Positions 51,130-60,571 are shown, counted from the first letter of the stretch. The stretch is DNA of 64,000 nucleotides from Kribbella kalugense (GCF_004365875.1 NZ_SODF01000001.1:992001-1056000), one strand, 5' to 3'. Numbers and translations are program-made. Notes: generated by a model not told the origin, from the sequence alone.

Positions 51130-51659
51130 TGAGCACCGCACAGGTTCAGAAGGCGACGAGCGTCGCAGTACCGCTGTCGGTCGGCGCCCTGGTCGCGGTA
51201 GCGCTCGGCGTCTACGGCCGCCTCCACGATCCGACCGGTGTCGCGATCAACCTCGCGGGCTTCTCCAGCTTCCTGGCGGTCAAGACGTGGCTGGCCACCC
51301 TCGCCGCCGTACTCGGTCTGGTCCAACTGGCGAGCGCGGTCGCGCTCTACCGAGGCCACCCGAAAGTCGCGCCGCTGCACCGTTGGTCCGGCCGCGCCGC
51401 CGTCGCGGCGACGCTCCCCGTGGTCGCGCACTGTCTTTATGCACTCGGCTTCCAGTACGACGAACCGCGCATACTGATCCACTCGCTGCTCGGCTGCTTC
51501 TTCTACGGCGCGTTCGTCGCGAAGATGCTCACCCTGACCCGGACCGACGCCCCCAAATGGCTCCTGCCCGTCGTCGGCGGAGCCCTGTTCACCGCGCTGA
51601 TCGGCCTGTGGCTGACCTCGGCGCTGTGGTTCTTCACCACGTTCGGCGTGATCCGATGA
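51129..51659 (+). CDS. DUF6529-family membrane protein
   Basis: 176 residues with about five membrane segments (including VAVPLSVGALVAVALGVY, FSSFLAVKTWLATLAAVLG, VAATLPVVAHCLYALGF, LLGCFFYGAFVAKML and LFTALIGLWLTSALWFF). His residues lie in or near helices (LHRWSG, VAHCL, LIHSLLG), which would suit haem b coordination as in cytochrome b561-like proteins. This fits the Rieske gene that overlaps its stop (ATGA). I read it as a candidate quinol- or haem-linked electron carrier, but that is inference. Confidence 0.75.
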   Translation: MSTAQVQKATSVAVPLSVGALVAVALGVYGRLHDPTGVAINLAGFSSFLAVKTWLATLAAVLGLVQLASAVALYRGHPKVAPLHRWSGRAAVAATLPVVAHCLYALGFQYDEPRILIHSLLGCFFYGAFVAKMLTLTRTDAPKWLLPVVGGALFTALIGLWLTSALWFFTTFGVIR

Positions 51660-52069
51660 AGGGCGCACCCATGGAACAACCTGGTCGCCGCGTAGTGCTT
51701 GCCGTCGTACTCGGAGCGACCGCGGCCGGCTGCTCGCAGTACGGCGAACCCAAGAACAAGCCATCGCAAACCGCGCCGGCGAACGCCGTCCTCGGCACGA
51801 CCGACGAGATCCCGGTCGGCGAGGGCAAGATCTTCGACCAGAGCCAGGTCGTCGTCACGCAACCGGTGAAGGGGACGTTCAAGGCGTTCAGCTCGACCTG
51901 CACTCATCAGGGCTGCCAGGTCACGACCGTTGCCAACGGCACCATCGACTGCCCCTGTCACGGCAGCAAGTACTCGGTGAAGGACGGTTCGGTCGTGGCC
52001 GGACCGGCCCCGCGACCACTGCCGCCGAAACAGATCACCGTGTCCGGAGACTCGATAACGCTGAGCTGA
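51656..52069 (+). CDS. Rieske 2Fe-2S lipoprotein
   Basis: 137 residues from the ATG overlapping the previous stop; an ATG five codons later is possible. A short lipoprotein signal ends in GATAAGC, so Cys26 should be lipidated and the protein anchored outside the membrane. The Rieske cluster ligands are in CTHQGC and CPCHGSKYS. After a disordered linker the Rieske fold ends PLPPKQITVSGDSITLS. It probably passes electrons between the overlapping membrane protein and an unknown partner. No bc1 genes are adjacent, so this is a stand-alone Rieske protein. Confidence 0.9.
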   Translation: MKGAPMEQPGRRVVLAVVLGATAAGCSQYGEPKNKPSQTAPANAVLGTTDEIPVGEGKIFDQSQVVVTQPVKGTFKAFSSTCTHQGCQVTTVANGTIDCPCHGSKYSVKDGSVVAGPAPRPLPPKQITVSGDSITLS

Positions 52070-52117
52070 CCGAGACCTCGGGATGCCTTGACGGATCCGG
52101 TGAGAGAGGATGTCGGC

Positions 52118-53443
52118 ATGACGACCTCCAGCGACCGTCCGTCGTACACCCCCGATGCCGAGGTGGTGGAGCTCTGCAGTGAGCTGATCCAGATCGACAC
52201 CACGAACTACGGCAACGGCAAGAGCAACGGGGAGCGGGTGGCCGCGGAGTATGTCGCGGCGAAGCTGGACGAGGTCGGGATCGAGTCGACGATCTACGAG
52301 TCGGAGCCGGGTCGCGCGACGCTGGTCGCCCATTGGGACGGCGAGGACCAGAATGCGGACCCGCTGCTCGTGCACGGCCACCTGGACGTCGTACCGGCGG
52401 ATCCGAAGGACTGGAAGGTCGATCCGTTCGCCGGCGAGATCTTCGACGGGTGCGTCTGGGGTCGCGGCGCGGTCGACATGAAGGACTTCGACGCGATGGT
52501 GCTGTCGGTGGTCCGGGCTCGGCAGCGGGCGGGTGCGAAGCCGCGACGGCCCGTCCGCCTGGTGTTCACCGCCGACGAAGAGGCCGGTGGCGTGTACGGC
52601 GCTCAGTGGCTGATCAACAACCACCCGGACACCGTCGCCGACTGCACCGAGGGGATCGGCGAGGTCGGCGGGTTCTCGATCACGGTCAAGGACGACCTGC
52701 GGTTGTACCTGATCGAGACGGCTGAGAAGGGCATGAACTGGATGCGGCTCAAGGCCCGCGGTACGGCGGGTCACGGGTCGATGGTCAACACCGACAACGC
52801 GGTCACCAACCTGGTCGAGGCGGTCACCCGGATCGGTGGACACGAGTGGCCGCTGCGGGTGACGCCGACGGTCCGCGAGTTCCTCAAGACGCTCGAGGAC
52901 GTGCTCGAGGTCGAGCTCGATCCCGACGACATGACCGCGACGCTGGCGAAGCTGGGCAGCTTCAGCCGGATGTTCGGCGCGACCATCCGGAACACGAGCA
53001 ACCCGACGATGCTGAACGCCGGTTACAAGGTGAACGTGATCCCGGGCGACGCCGAGGCGCACATCGACGGGCGGTTCCTGCCCGGGTACGAGGACGAGTT
53101 CTTCGCGACCATCGACGAGCTGCTCGGCGACAAGGTGCAGCGGGAGACCGTCGTACAGGACATCGCGTTGGAGACCGAGTTCAGCGGTGGACTGGTCGAG
53201 GCGATGAAGGCGTGTCTGGCCGCTGAGGACCCGCAGAGCCGGACCGCGCCGCTGCTGATGTCGGGCGGTACGGACGCCAAGTCGTGGAGCCGGCTCGGGG
53301 TGCGCTGCTTCGGGTTCGTGCCGCTGCAGCTGCCGCCGGACCTGGACTTCATGGGCATGTTCCACGGCATCGACGAGCGGGTCCCGACCTCGGCCCTCGA
53401 ATTCGGCTCGCGCGTGCTGGACCGCTTCCTCGATGAGGCCTAA
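52118..53443 (+). CDS. M20-family metallopeptidase
   Basis: 441 residues from the ATG giving MTTSSDRPSY, with GAGAGAGGA before it. Di-zinc site motifs are LLVHGHLDVVP, WGRGAVDMKDF, and FTADEEAGGVYGA (catalytic Glu-Glu), then a dimerisation domain with GTAGHGSM, and a final His in MFHGIDERVP. This is the M20/ArgE/dipeptidase layout; it should hydrolyse an amide such as a dipeptide or N-acyl amino acid in the cytoplasm. It lies 27 bases before the chorismate mutase gene in the same direction, possibly co-transcribed by read-through. Substrate not readable. Confidence 0.92.
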   Translation: MTTSSDRPSYTPDAEVVELCSELIQIDTTNYGNGKSNGERVAAEYVAAKLDEVGIESTIYESEPGRATLVAHWDGEDQNADPLLVHGHLDVVPADPKDWKVDPFAGEIFDGCVWGRGAVDMKDFDAMVLSVVRARQRAGAKPRRPVRLVFTADEEAGGVYGAQWLINNHPDTVADCTEGIGEVGGFSITVKDDLRLYLIETAEKGMNWMRLKARGTAGHGSMVNTDNAVTNLVEAVTRIGGHEWPLRVTPTVREFLKTLEDVLEVELDPDDMTATLAKLGSFSRMFGATIRNTSNPTMLNAGYKVNVIPGDAEAHIDGRFLPGYEDEFFATIDELLGDKVQRETVVQDIALETEFSGGLVEAMKACLAAEDPQSRTAPLLMSGGTDAKSWSRLGVRCFGFVPLQLPPDLDFMGMFHGIDERVPTSALEFGSRVLDRFLDEA

Positions 53444-53470
53444 CGGCCGGTGGCCTGAGAGGCTAGGGGC

Positions 53471-53776
53471 GTGATCGCAGAGAACGCCACCGAGGAGCTC
53501 ACGCGGCTCCGCAGCAGCATCGACAACATCGACGCCGCGCTGATCCACCTGCTGGCCGAGCGCTTCAAGTGCACCCAGCAGGTCGGTGCCCTCAAGGCCC
53601 GGACAGGGATGCCGCCGGCCGACAAGTCCCGCGAACAGGCTCAGGTGGCCCGGCTCCGTGCGCTCGCCGCCGACGCCGGCCTCGACCCGGTCTTCGCCGA
53701 GAAGTTCCTCGCCTTCGTCATTGCCGAGGTCATCCACCATCACGAGCGCCTCGCCGAGGCGCGCGCCGCGGACTAG
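53471..53776 (+). CDS. Chorismate mutase, AroQ type
   Basis: 101 residues from a GTG. RLRSSIDNIDAALIHLLAER, then KCTQQVGALKARTGMPPAD and SREQAQVARLR give the Arg, Lys and Glu pattern of AroQ chorismate mutases, and the three-helix length is right for the stand-alone family. It should convert chorismate to prephenate for Phe/Tyr synthesis. The stop overlaps the 3' end of the convergent glycoside hydrolase gene by four bases. Confidence 0.9.
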   Translation: MIAENATEELTRLRSSIDNIDAALIHLLAERFKCTQQVGALKARTGMPPADKSREQAQVARLRALAADAGLDPVFAEKFLAFVIAEVIHHHERLAEARAAD

Positions 53777-56202
53777 CCGGTTCTCTTCGACGACCGGACG
53801 ATCTTCGGTACGGCGAGCAGCCCGGAGTTGAGGTAGTCGGTCGCGTGCTCGATGTGCTGCAGATCGAAGCGCCGGCCGAAGCGGGCGGTGACTTCATCAG
53901 CGGCGTCTATTAAGTGCTGGTAGACGGAGAGCGCGTTCGCGGCCGTGTTGTGTACGTCGATGCGCAGGGCGTTGATGCCTGGTCGCGCCGCGTCGGTGAG
54001 GTCGACCTGGTACGGCGGCGCCCAGAACGAACCGCAGTGGGTGTCGTTGAGCCAGACCTCGGCGGCGACTCCGACCGGTGGGGTGAGCATCGCGCGATAG
54101 GAGTTCGGCGGTAGGTAGGGCTCGCTGTCGGGCGGGACGAGCTCGCCGGGGCCGAAGTCGAGCAGCAGGCGGTCGGTGGTGTCAGGGAGCTCGAGCTCGG
54201 TTCGGTAAGTCGCGGTTCCCGAGTACGTCGCCAGCTCCGGGTCGTCCTCCCAGCGATGGGGGAGCGTGATCGGGCGACTCTCGTTGTCAAAGGCAACGGT
54301 CCACGGGCCTGGAACTGGTTCGGCGAGTTGCGCGGGTGAGGCGGTCGGGGTGGAGCTGGTGGTTGGGACCAGGACGGCCGACTCGTAGGGGTGCAGAGTG
54401 ATGACGTTGGCGGCGGTGATCTCCGCGCTCCAACGTTCCATCGGTTCGTCGAAGGTGAGTTCGCGCGGCTCGGGGCCGGTGTTGGCGACGAAGTAGAAGT
54501 CGCCGTCGTCGAGGCGGCGGTGGACCACGCCGACATCCTGCTGCGGAGTGATCGGCGCGGAGGGGAGCTGGTCCGCAAGCGCGTCGACGTCGGTGACGAC
54601 CGTGCCGCCCGACGTGCGGACTGCCTCGAGCCAGTGCTGGGTCTCGAGCGGCAGGGTCGTCCCATCGGGTACGACGATCAGCGGGACGTCGGCCGGATCC
54701 ACCACGGTGATCGCGTCGTCGTCGATCAGGTCGTAGTCGAGGCCGGCCTCCCGGATCGTGCGGGGCACGCTCTCCGGAATCAGGCGGCGCACTACGCGGT
54801 ACAGGTTGCCCGGCTCGGGTCCGACGGGGTCGGCGTACGCGTCGGAGGCGGGAATGTAGATCTTGATCGGGCGTACCGGCGTACCTTGCTGGAGGAGCCA
54901 GGACAGTCGGTGCAGTGAGGCGAACAGATCGGTTGCTGTCGGCCACCATGGGTTGCGGTCGTCGAGGGCGCCGGCCGCGTAGAAGATCCAGCCGAGACCG
55001 GGGCCGTTCGACGGTGAGTACGGCCAGCCGTGGCCGATCAGCTGGTTGACGCCCGAGAGGAAATGCTCGTGCGCTTCGCCCTGGAGGTCCAGCGGCGTCG
55101 CTCGGAACGAGGGCGAATGGACCCAGGTCCAGACCTCGGCGGACACGACCGAGCGGCCGTAGGTGTTGGCGGCCGAGGATGCCCAGCGGGTCTCGGGGAT
55201 GCGCGTCCAGCCCCAACCCTCGCCCTCGAAGTTGTCCGCGAAACGGTAGCTGCTCATCGTGGCCGGCGGCTCGCCGTAGCTCTGGATCCGGAACGGCACC
55301 CCGTGCCCGGATGCCCAGTGTTGGAACACCTTCAGGAAGTTGTCCTCGTACAGCTCCGACAGCGTCCGCCCGAAGTCGATCCGCAGCTGCTTCGAATCAC
55401 CCGTGTCCACGAGCAGCTCGTACAGCCGCGACCGCAGTTCATAACCCCGGCGCTTCGCGAACTCGTCGAAGATCGCCGGCGTCCAGTCCCCGCCGTACAC
55501 CTCGAGGCTGTCGCAGAACACCGACCCGAGCCGCTCAGCGCCAGCAGCCAGCAGCAACGGCTCCGCAACCCGCCGGATGTGCTCCTCCGCCGCAGCCGCC
55601 GAGTAGTGATCAAGCGTCAGCCCCTCGGCACCCACGGCCGCCCGCTTCACGTTCTGACCGGTCACGCGGGACGTCGCGATCAACACCTCGCGCGGCTGAC
55701 CGCCGGCCGGCACGTGGATGATCCCATCGCGCACCGGCACCTCGACGTACGACGACGGCGCCGACCCGTCACCGACGAACGCCGCGACGAACTCATCTCC
55801 CGGCCATGCTGCCACCACAGGTACGTCGTACGCCGCGGCGCCGATCTCGCGGCGATCCCAGTGCAACTGCCGCGCGGCCAACTCGGGTCCGATGTGCGGA
55901 CCGCCGTACGACCACCCGCTGCCCAGCGTCACGTCGAACCGCAGCCCGAGCGACCGGGCCGTCCGAGCCGCATGCCCTACCAGCTCAAGAAACTCGGGTG
56001 ATCCAAAGCGCGTCGTCACCGGCCCCATCGGATAGACGAACGAAACCTCGACGCCACCCAGTCCCGCCGCCGCCATCGCCCGTAGCTCCCGATCAAGCTC
56101 GTCCCGCTCGATCGACGGACCGAACCACCACCACCGCATCATCGGCCGCCCCTCGGGCGGCGGGTTCCGGAACTGTCGTCGTACGTCGTCGACGGTCGCC
56201 AT
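53773..56202 (-). CDS. GH106-like glycoside hydrolase (alpha-L-rhamnosidase type)
   Basis: 809 residues from the ATG giving MATVDDVRRQ; the frame is open 12 codons upstream. The N-terminus RPMMRWWWFGPSIERDELDR followed by GLGGVEVSFVYP is typical of Glyco_hydro_106 proteins. Later GSGWSYGGPHIGPE, FCDSLEVYGGDWTP and SAEVWTWVHS carry acidic residues on strand ends of the TIM barrel. A galactose-binding-like beta-sandwich is at the C-terminus (LDFGPGELV, VWLNDTHCGSFWAPPYQVDL). No signal peptide is seen, so it would act on imported oligosaccharides. Its end overlaps the chorismate mutase gene. Confidence 0.78.
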   Translation of the reverse strand: MATVDDVRRQFRNPPPEGRPMMRWWWFGPSIERDELDRELRAMAAAGLGGVEVSFVYPMGPVTTRFGSPEFLELVGHAARTARSLGLRFDVTLGSGWSYGGPHIGPELAARQLHWDRREIGAAAYDVPVVAAWPGDEFVAAFVGDGSAPSSYVEVPVRDGIIHVPAGGQPREVLIATSRVTGQNVKRAAVGAEGLTLDHYSAAAAEEHIRRVAEPLLLAAGAERLGSVFCDSLEVYGGDWTPAIFDEFAKRRGYELRSRLYELLVDTGDSKQLRIDFGRTLSELYEDNFLKVFQHWASGHGVPFRIQSYGEPPATMSSYRFADNFEGEGWGWTRIPETRWASSAANTYGRSVVSAEVWTWVHSPSFRATPLDLQGEAHEHFLSGVNQLIGHGWPYSPSNGPGLGWIFYAAGALDDRNPWWPTATDLFASLHRLSWLLQQGTPVRPIKIYIPASDAYADPVGPEPGNLYRVVRRLIPESVPRTIREAGLDYDLIDDDAITVVDPADVPLIVVPDGTTLPLETQHWLEAVRTSGGTVVTDVDALADQLPSAPITPQQDVGVVHRRLDDGDFYFVANTGPEPRELTFDEPMERWSAEITAANVITLHPYESAVLVPTTSSTPTASPAQLAEPVPGPWTVAFDNESRPITLPHRWEDDPELATYSGTATYRTELELPDTTDRLLLDFGPGELVPPDSEPYLPPNSYRAMLTPPVGVAAEVWLNDTHCGSFWAPPYQVDLTDAARPGINALRIDVHNTAANALSVYQHLIDAADEVTARFGRRFDLQHIEHATDYLNSGLLAVPKIVRSSKRTG

Positions 56203-56250
56203 GACCTCCACCCCACAGGGGAGGCGATCAGCGGTCAACGAGGATGACCA

Positions 56251-56865
56251 CTACCGGTCAGATTTGGTCACGCCTGACGTCAGCAGGTACTGACCGACGG
56301 CGTACGTCGACATGGTGAGCGCCCCGCGTCCCGGAAAGTCCCGACCGGACATCCGCAGCGCGATCAACGCGTCCGAGATCAGGAACAACGCGCCGCCCAC
56401 ACCACTGCGTGAGTTGTGCCACCGGGACACGACTGCAGTTGCTGTGAGCAACAAGGCGTAGACCGCGACCGGCACGCGCTGGTTGCCGAGGCCCGGAGCC
56501 AGCACGGCGATCAACGCCGCCCACAACGCTGCGTACGCCGCGAGCACTCGCCAGGATCGCTGCGCCGGGTTGGCGAGGAACACCGCCAGATAGCAGGCAT
56601 GAGCCGCCGCGAACGCCGCCATACCGGCCAGTTGCAGATCGGTCTCGAGTAACAGATCGCCGGCGGCTGACGCCAACAGGACTGCCTGGAGGAGCGGCGG
56701 CGCGTCCTGCGTTCGCGACCACTGCCACAGCAGCGGCATCAACGTCACCTTGCTGGCCTGCTTGAGGATCTTGACGTCAAACGCAACGGCGGCGACCTGT
56801 ACGACGGTCGCACCCCAGAACCCCGCCAGCACCCGGCGTCCCCGCACCAACTGCCCCAGCTTCAT
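56251..56865 (-). CDS. YhhN-family lysoplasmalogenase-like membrane protein
   Basis: 204 residues from the ATG giving MKLGQLVRGR; the frame is open 12 codons upstream. About seven to eight membrane helices are visible. KQASKVTLMPLLW, ASAAGDLLLE and FLISDALIALRM are the conserved YhhN/TMEM86 motifs, with the Asp pair expected in catalysis. Family members cleave the vinyl ether of lysoplasmalogens, though in actinobacteria the substrate is uncertain. The gene is 48 bases upstream of the GH106-like gene on the same strand. Confidence 0.85.
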   Translation of the reverse strand: MKLGQLVRGRRVLAGFWGATVVQVAAVAFDVKILKQASKVTLMPLLWQWSRTQDAPPLLQAVLLASAAGDLLLETDLQLAGMAAFAAAHACYLAVFLANPAQRSWRVLAAYAALWAALIAVLAPGLGNQRVPVAVYALLLTATAVVSRWHNSRSGVGGALFLISDALIALRMSGRDFPGRGALTMSTYAVGQYLLTSGVTKSDR

Positions 56866-56907
56866 GCCGCCGAGTCTGCCGCACCCCAGGCCCCGACTCA
56901 CCGCTGT

Positions 56908-57768
56908 TCACGACAAGTTCAACGTGGCGCGAAGTTGGGGGAGGTAGGTGATGAGGGGTTTGGGTGGGGTGGGGGTGGTGACGACGGAGAGGGTGAGGCG
57001 GTAGCGGAAGGGGGCGGGGGTGAGGTGTTCGCCGGGGCGGAGTTCGGTGGCGAGGGCGCTGCGGGGAACGAGGGCGAGGTGGGCGCTGCGGCGGGCCATG
57101 GCGACGGTTGTGCTGAGCGTGACGCCGCGGCGGGGGATGGCGCCGAGGGCGGCCAGGCGGGTGTGGATGTCTTCGGCGCCGCGATCGTACGTCGAGAAGG
57201 CGATCGGACGGTCCTTCAACGGCTGGCGGCCGCGGCCCGGTGGGCGGGCGCCGGGTGGGACGAAGAGGACGAGCTCGTCGCGGCCGACGCGGCGCGAGAC
57301 GGTGCCGCGGGGGAGCGTCATCTGCTCGGCGATCGCGATGAAGGCCGCGTCCATGGTCCCCTCGGCGACGTGCTCGACCAGGAAGTCGCCGTGATCGACC
57401 TGCTGCTCGATCTCGAGGTCGGCCAGGTCGGCGTCCAGGATCGGGAACAGGATCGGCGCGATGCTCGAGAACGCGCCGATGACGAGTCGTCGACCGGCGG
57501 CGGCCGCGCGGGTGGCGTCGTACACCTCCTCGAGGTGGCTGAGGATGTGTTCGGCGCGGCGGCTGAGCTCGGCGCCGGCCGGGGTTGGGCGGGCGCCGCG
57601 GGTGTCGCGTTCGAAGAGCTTGGTGCCGCAGAGGCGTTCGAGCCGGGCCAGGCGTTGGGACGCCGAGGGCTGGGAGATGCGGAGCTCGCGGGCGGCGGTG
57701 CCGACGGCGCCGGTACGCGTGATGGCCTGGACCAAACGCAGGTCCTCGACCGCTGGTAATGAGGCCAT
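56908..57768 (-). CDS. LysR-family transcriptional regulator
   Basis: 286 residues. The N-terminal winged helix (VGTAARELRISQPSASQRLA, then GTKLFERDTRGARPTPAG) is classic LysR; the remainder is the periplasmic-binding-like effector domain. The gene is divergent from an MFS transporter gene 73 bases away. A T-N11-A inverted repeat overlaps its own start codon, so autoregulation and control of the transporter are likely, with the transported compound as the presumed inducer. Confidence 0.92.
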   Translation of the reverse strand: MASLPAVEDLRLVQAITRTGAVGTAARELRISQPSASQRLARLERLCGTKLFERDTRGARPTPAGAELSRRAEHILSHLEEVYDATRAAAAGRRLVIGAFSSIAPILFPILDADLADLEIEQQVDHGDFLVEHVAEGTMDAAFIAIAEQMTLPRGTVSRRVGRDELVLFVPPGARPPGRGRQPLKDRPIAFSTYDRGAEDIHTRLAALGAIPRRGVTLSTTVAMARRSAHLALVPRSALATELRPGEHLTPAPFRYRLTLSVVTTPTPPKPLITYLPQLRATLNLS

Positions 57769-57783
57769 AGGTTCAGCCTATGG
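57765..57783. promoter_or_regulatory. LysR-type T-N11-A operator
   Basis: CCATAGG-TTCAG-CCTATGG is a perfect 7-bp inverted repeat with a 5-base spacer containing T-N11-A. It overlaps the LysR start codon and faces the divergent MFS gene. Confidence 0.7.
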
Positions 57784-57841
57784 CAAGCAGTCAAGGTTGG
57801 GCGCCTACCTGGGGAGCGGTGAAAGACCAAGAATCAAAGGT

Positions 57842-59056
57842 GTGAGAGCGAGATTCGAGGCCTTGGCGTTACTGGCGGGGAGCGGTACTGCGGACTTCGC
57901 GATGCGGATCACCCAGGTTGCGTTGCCGTTGGTGATCCTGCGCGAGACCGGCTCGGTCGCGGCGACCGGTTTGGTCGGCGGCGCGGCCGGAGTCCCGATG
58001 CTGTTGTCGCCGTGGTGGGCGCGGAAGGCTCGGCAGTGGGTGGACTCGGGGCCGCGGCTGGCGTTGGTCGCAATGGTGACGGCGATCGCATTGGCGTCGG
58101 TGCCGGCGGCGGCCGGACTCGGATTGCTGACACCGGAGTTGTTGGTGCTGAGCGGTCTGATGCTGGGCTGCGGCACTGCGTTGTCGGACCCGGGCCGATC
58201 CGCCTTGCTGGCCGACACGGGGGATCGGTGGGGCGTAGATCGCGCGGTCCTGCTGCTCACCTGGCAGGACGGCCTCCGCCGTGTCGGCATGCTGATCGGA
58301 CCGACGGTTGGTGCACTGGCGGTGTCGGCCGGGTTCACGAACCGGATGCTGTGGATAGAAGCGGTGGCTGTCGTCGGCGCCGGGCTGCTCGCCTGCACAG
58401 TGCCCGCTCGGCGTACGACCGGCGCGCCTGACGGAGGGGAGCTGCCGTCGATCCGGGCCAGCCTCAAGGAGCGTCCGGAGGTGTTGTACGGCTGGCTGAT
58501 CCGGGGGACCGGGTGCGTGACCTGGTTCGCGTTCACGCTCGGGTTGTCGGTCCTGGGAGAGCAGCGCGGCCGGCCGGGTGTGTACTTGGCCGCCGGCATG
58601 ACCGGGTACGGCGTGGGCTCGCTGATCGGCACCCTGATCTCGCTGGCGGTGGTACGCCGCATCCCGCCGGTGGCCTGTGCCGCGGTGGCCTGGTCCTGGA
58701 GCGGACTGTGCTGGATCGCGATGGGCTTGTGGTCGACGCCGGCGGTGGTCGCGATCGCGGGAGCGTTCTCCGGTGTGACCGTGGTGGTCGGGATCGCGGC
58801 CATCTCGATCATCATCACGAGGTCATCGGCCGGAGCAGAGCGGCGTACGTTGCTGAGCGGGCAGGCGGTGGTTGTCAGTGCGAGCAGTTCGGCGGGACTG
58901 CTGGTCGGTGGGCCGATCATCGCGGCGGTCGGCGCGGGGGCGACGCTGGTCGGAGCCGGGTTGATCACAGCATTAATCGCTGGACTCGTGTTGCTGCGGT
59001 GTCAGACTGCGGGACATGGCACCGATCGTGATCAGTACGTTGGCCGAGCGGCCTGA
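57842..59056 (+). CDS. MFS transporter
   Basis: 404 residues from the GTG giving VRARFEALAL; the frame extends upstream through the LysR gene without coding sense. About 12 membrane helices are visible, with a cytoplasmic central loop (RRTTGAPDGGELPSIRASLK) between helices 6 and 7, typical of major facilitator drug or metabolite exporters. It is divergent from LysR and its 3' end overlaps the GNAT-like gene by 41 bases. Substrate unknown; efflux is a guess from the family. Confidence 0.85.
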   Translation: MRARFEALALLAGSGTADFAMRITQVALPLVILRETGSVAATGLVGGAAGVPMLLSPWWARKARQWVDSGPRLALVAMVTAIALASVPAAAGLGLLTPELLVLSGLMLGCGTALSDPGRSALLADTGDRWGVDRAVLLLTWQDGLRRVGMLIGPTVGALAVSAGFTNRMLWIEAVAVVGAGLLACTVPARRTTGAPDGGELPSIRASLKERPEVLYGWLIRGTGCVTWFAFTLGLSVLGEQRGRPGVYLAAGMTGYGVGSLIGTLISLAVVRRIPPVACAAVAWSWSGLCWIAMGLWSTPAVVAIAGAFSGVTVVVGIAAISIIITRSSAGAERRTLLSGQAVVVSASSSAGLLVGGPIIAAVGAGATLVGAGLITALIAGLVLLRCQTAGHGTDRDQYVGRAA

Positions 59057-59756
59057 GTACCTGGAGCGGCTGTACGAGTTCGCCGACACCTGGCCGAAGT
59101 TCATGTTCAACGACCCGATCGGGAACGCGTTCATGGGCCAGGTGGCGGGGCGTTTTCCGGACCAGTGCGTGGTCGCGACGGAGGACGGCGAACCGGTCGC
59201 GCACGGCCGGAGCATCCCGTTCGTGTTCCCGGACGAGAACCGCACCGAGCTGCCGTCCGGCGGCTGGGATCGCGTTCTGCACTGGGGGTTCTCGGACTCA
59301 CGCAACGGTCGCGAGCCGAACGTGTCGAGTGCACTGGAGATCCTGATCCGGCCGTCGCATCAGGGCCGTGGTCTGTCCCACACGATGCTCGAGGCGATGC
59401 GCCAGGCCGTGAAGGCCAAGGGCCACAGCACCCTCTACGCGCCGGTGCGCCCGAACGGCAAGACTGATCCCGACCAGCCGATGACCGAGTACGTCGAGCA
59501 GCTCAGGCCGGACGGTCTGCCGGTCGACCCGTGGCTGCGCGTCCACGTCAAGGCCGGCGCCGAGATCGTCCAGGTCGCCCCACGGTCGATGGTCATCGCG
59601 GGCACCCTCGACGAATGGCGCGAGTGGACCGGCCTGCCCTTCGATACGACCGGCGACGTCGTCGTACCGAAGGCCCTCGTTCCGGTCCACTGCGACGTAC
59701 GGCACAACTACGCCGTCTACGTCGAACCCAATGTCTGGGTCCGCCACGACCTCTAG
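59016..59756 (+). CDS. GNAT-family N-acetyltransferase-like protein
   Basis: 246 residues from an ATG inside the end of the MFS gene (41-base overlap). SALEILIRPSHQGRGLSHTM is the acetyl-CoA-binding motif A (V-P-x-x-Q-G-x-G type) with a following helix AMRQAVKAKGHSTLYAPVRP. The N-terminal 80 residues and the C-terminal 90 residues form the rest of a single-domain GNAT with an extension. The likely reaction is acetyl transfer to an amine; substrate unknown. Overlap with the exporter gene suggests a shared detoxification role. Confidence 0.75.
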   Translation: MAPIVISTLAERPEYLERLYEFADTWPKFMFNDPIGNAFMGQVAGRFPDQCVVATEDGEPVAHGRSIPFVFPDENRTELPSGGWDRVLHWGFSDSRNGREPNVSSALEILIRPSHQGRGLSHTMLEAMRQAVKAKGHSTLYAPVRPNGKTDPDQPMTEYVEQLRPDGLPVDPWLRVHVKAGAEIVQVAPRSMVIAGTLDEWREWTGLPFDTTGDVVVPKALVPVHCDVRHNYAVYVEPNVWVRHDL

Positions 59757-60571
59757 CGCGCGAGGCGGCTCAACAGGGCGGAGGCGGCGCAGATGCCCGC
59801 GATCGCCGCGACGATCAGGACCGAGAAGTCGAGCAGGTAGTTGGTCGGTTGGCCGATCAGGAGACCGCGGAGAGCGCTGACTTCGTAGGTCAGCGGATTG
59901 GCGTGGCTCAGCACCTTCAACCAGCCCGGCATGATCGCGATCGGATACAGCGCGCTCGACGCGAAGAACAGCGGCATCGTGATCGCCTGCCCGATCCCCA
60001 TCAGCCTGTCACGCCGCAGTACCAGCCCGGCGATCGTCATCGACAGACACGAGAAGAACGCTGCGCCCAGTACGACGACCACGAGCACCGCGAGGATCTT
60101 CAGCGGGTTCCAGGTCAGATTCACGCCGAGCAGCGCGGCGACGATGATGACGACGATCGCCTGCGAGATGGTACGGACGCCGGCCGCGAACGCCTTACCC
60201 GCAACGAGAGCCGAGCGCGGGCTGGGCGTGACGAGGAGCTTGGTCAGGATGCCCGCGTCGCGTTCCCAGATGATCTGGATGCCGTAGAAGATCGCGACGA
60301 ACAGCGCGGACTGGGCGATGATGCCCGGCGCGAGGTAGTCGAGGTACGGGACGTTGCCGGTCGGGATCGCCCGGATCCGGCTGAACGTCTGGCCGAAGAT
60401 CACCAGCCACAGGATCGGCTGGATCGCCCGCGTGACCAGCTCGGTCCGGTCGTGCCGCAGCTTCTGCAGCTCGACCAGGCAGAACGTGCCGATCCGCGAG
60501 AAGTACCGCAGCGCGGCACGCGGCCGGCTCTCAACCCATGCGCTGGGCGGTGCGACGGGTGCCACGGACAT
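59753..60571 (-). CDS. ABC-2 type exporter permease, DrrB-like
   Basis: 272 residues. Six membrane helices with an N-terminal cytoplasmic stretch, ending the operon. ELQKLRHDRTELVTRAIQPI and YLAPGIIAQSALFVAIFYGI followed by WERDAGILTKLLVTP are the ABC-2/DrrB signature order. Its start lies 41 bases inside the ATP-binding gene. Together they should form a homodimeric drug or lipid exporter. The stop overlaps the convergent GNAT-like gene by four bases. Confidence 0.9.
   Translation of the reverse strand: MSVAPVAPPSAWVESRPRAALRYFSRIGTFCLVELQKLRHDRTELVTRAIQPILWLVIFGQTFSRIRAIPTGNVPYLDYLAPGIIAQSALFVAIFYGIQIIWERDAGILTKLLVTPSPRSALVAGKAFAAGVRTISQAIVVIIVAALLGVNLTWNPLKILAVLVVVVLGAAFFSCLSMTIAGLVLRRDRLMGIGQAITMPLFFASSALYPIAIMPGWLKVLSHANPLTYEVSALRGLLIGQPTNYLLDFSVLIVAAIAGICAASALLSRLAR

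Noticed and set aside
57461..57841. 127-residue N-terminal extension of the MFS transporter frame
   Set aside because: It lies antisense to the LysR gene and is Arg/Ser-rich; the transporter starts at the GTG at 57842.
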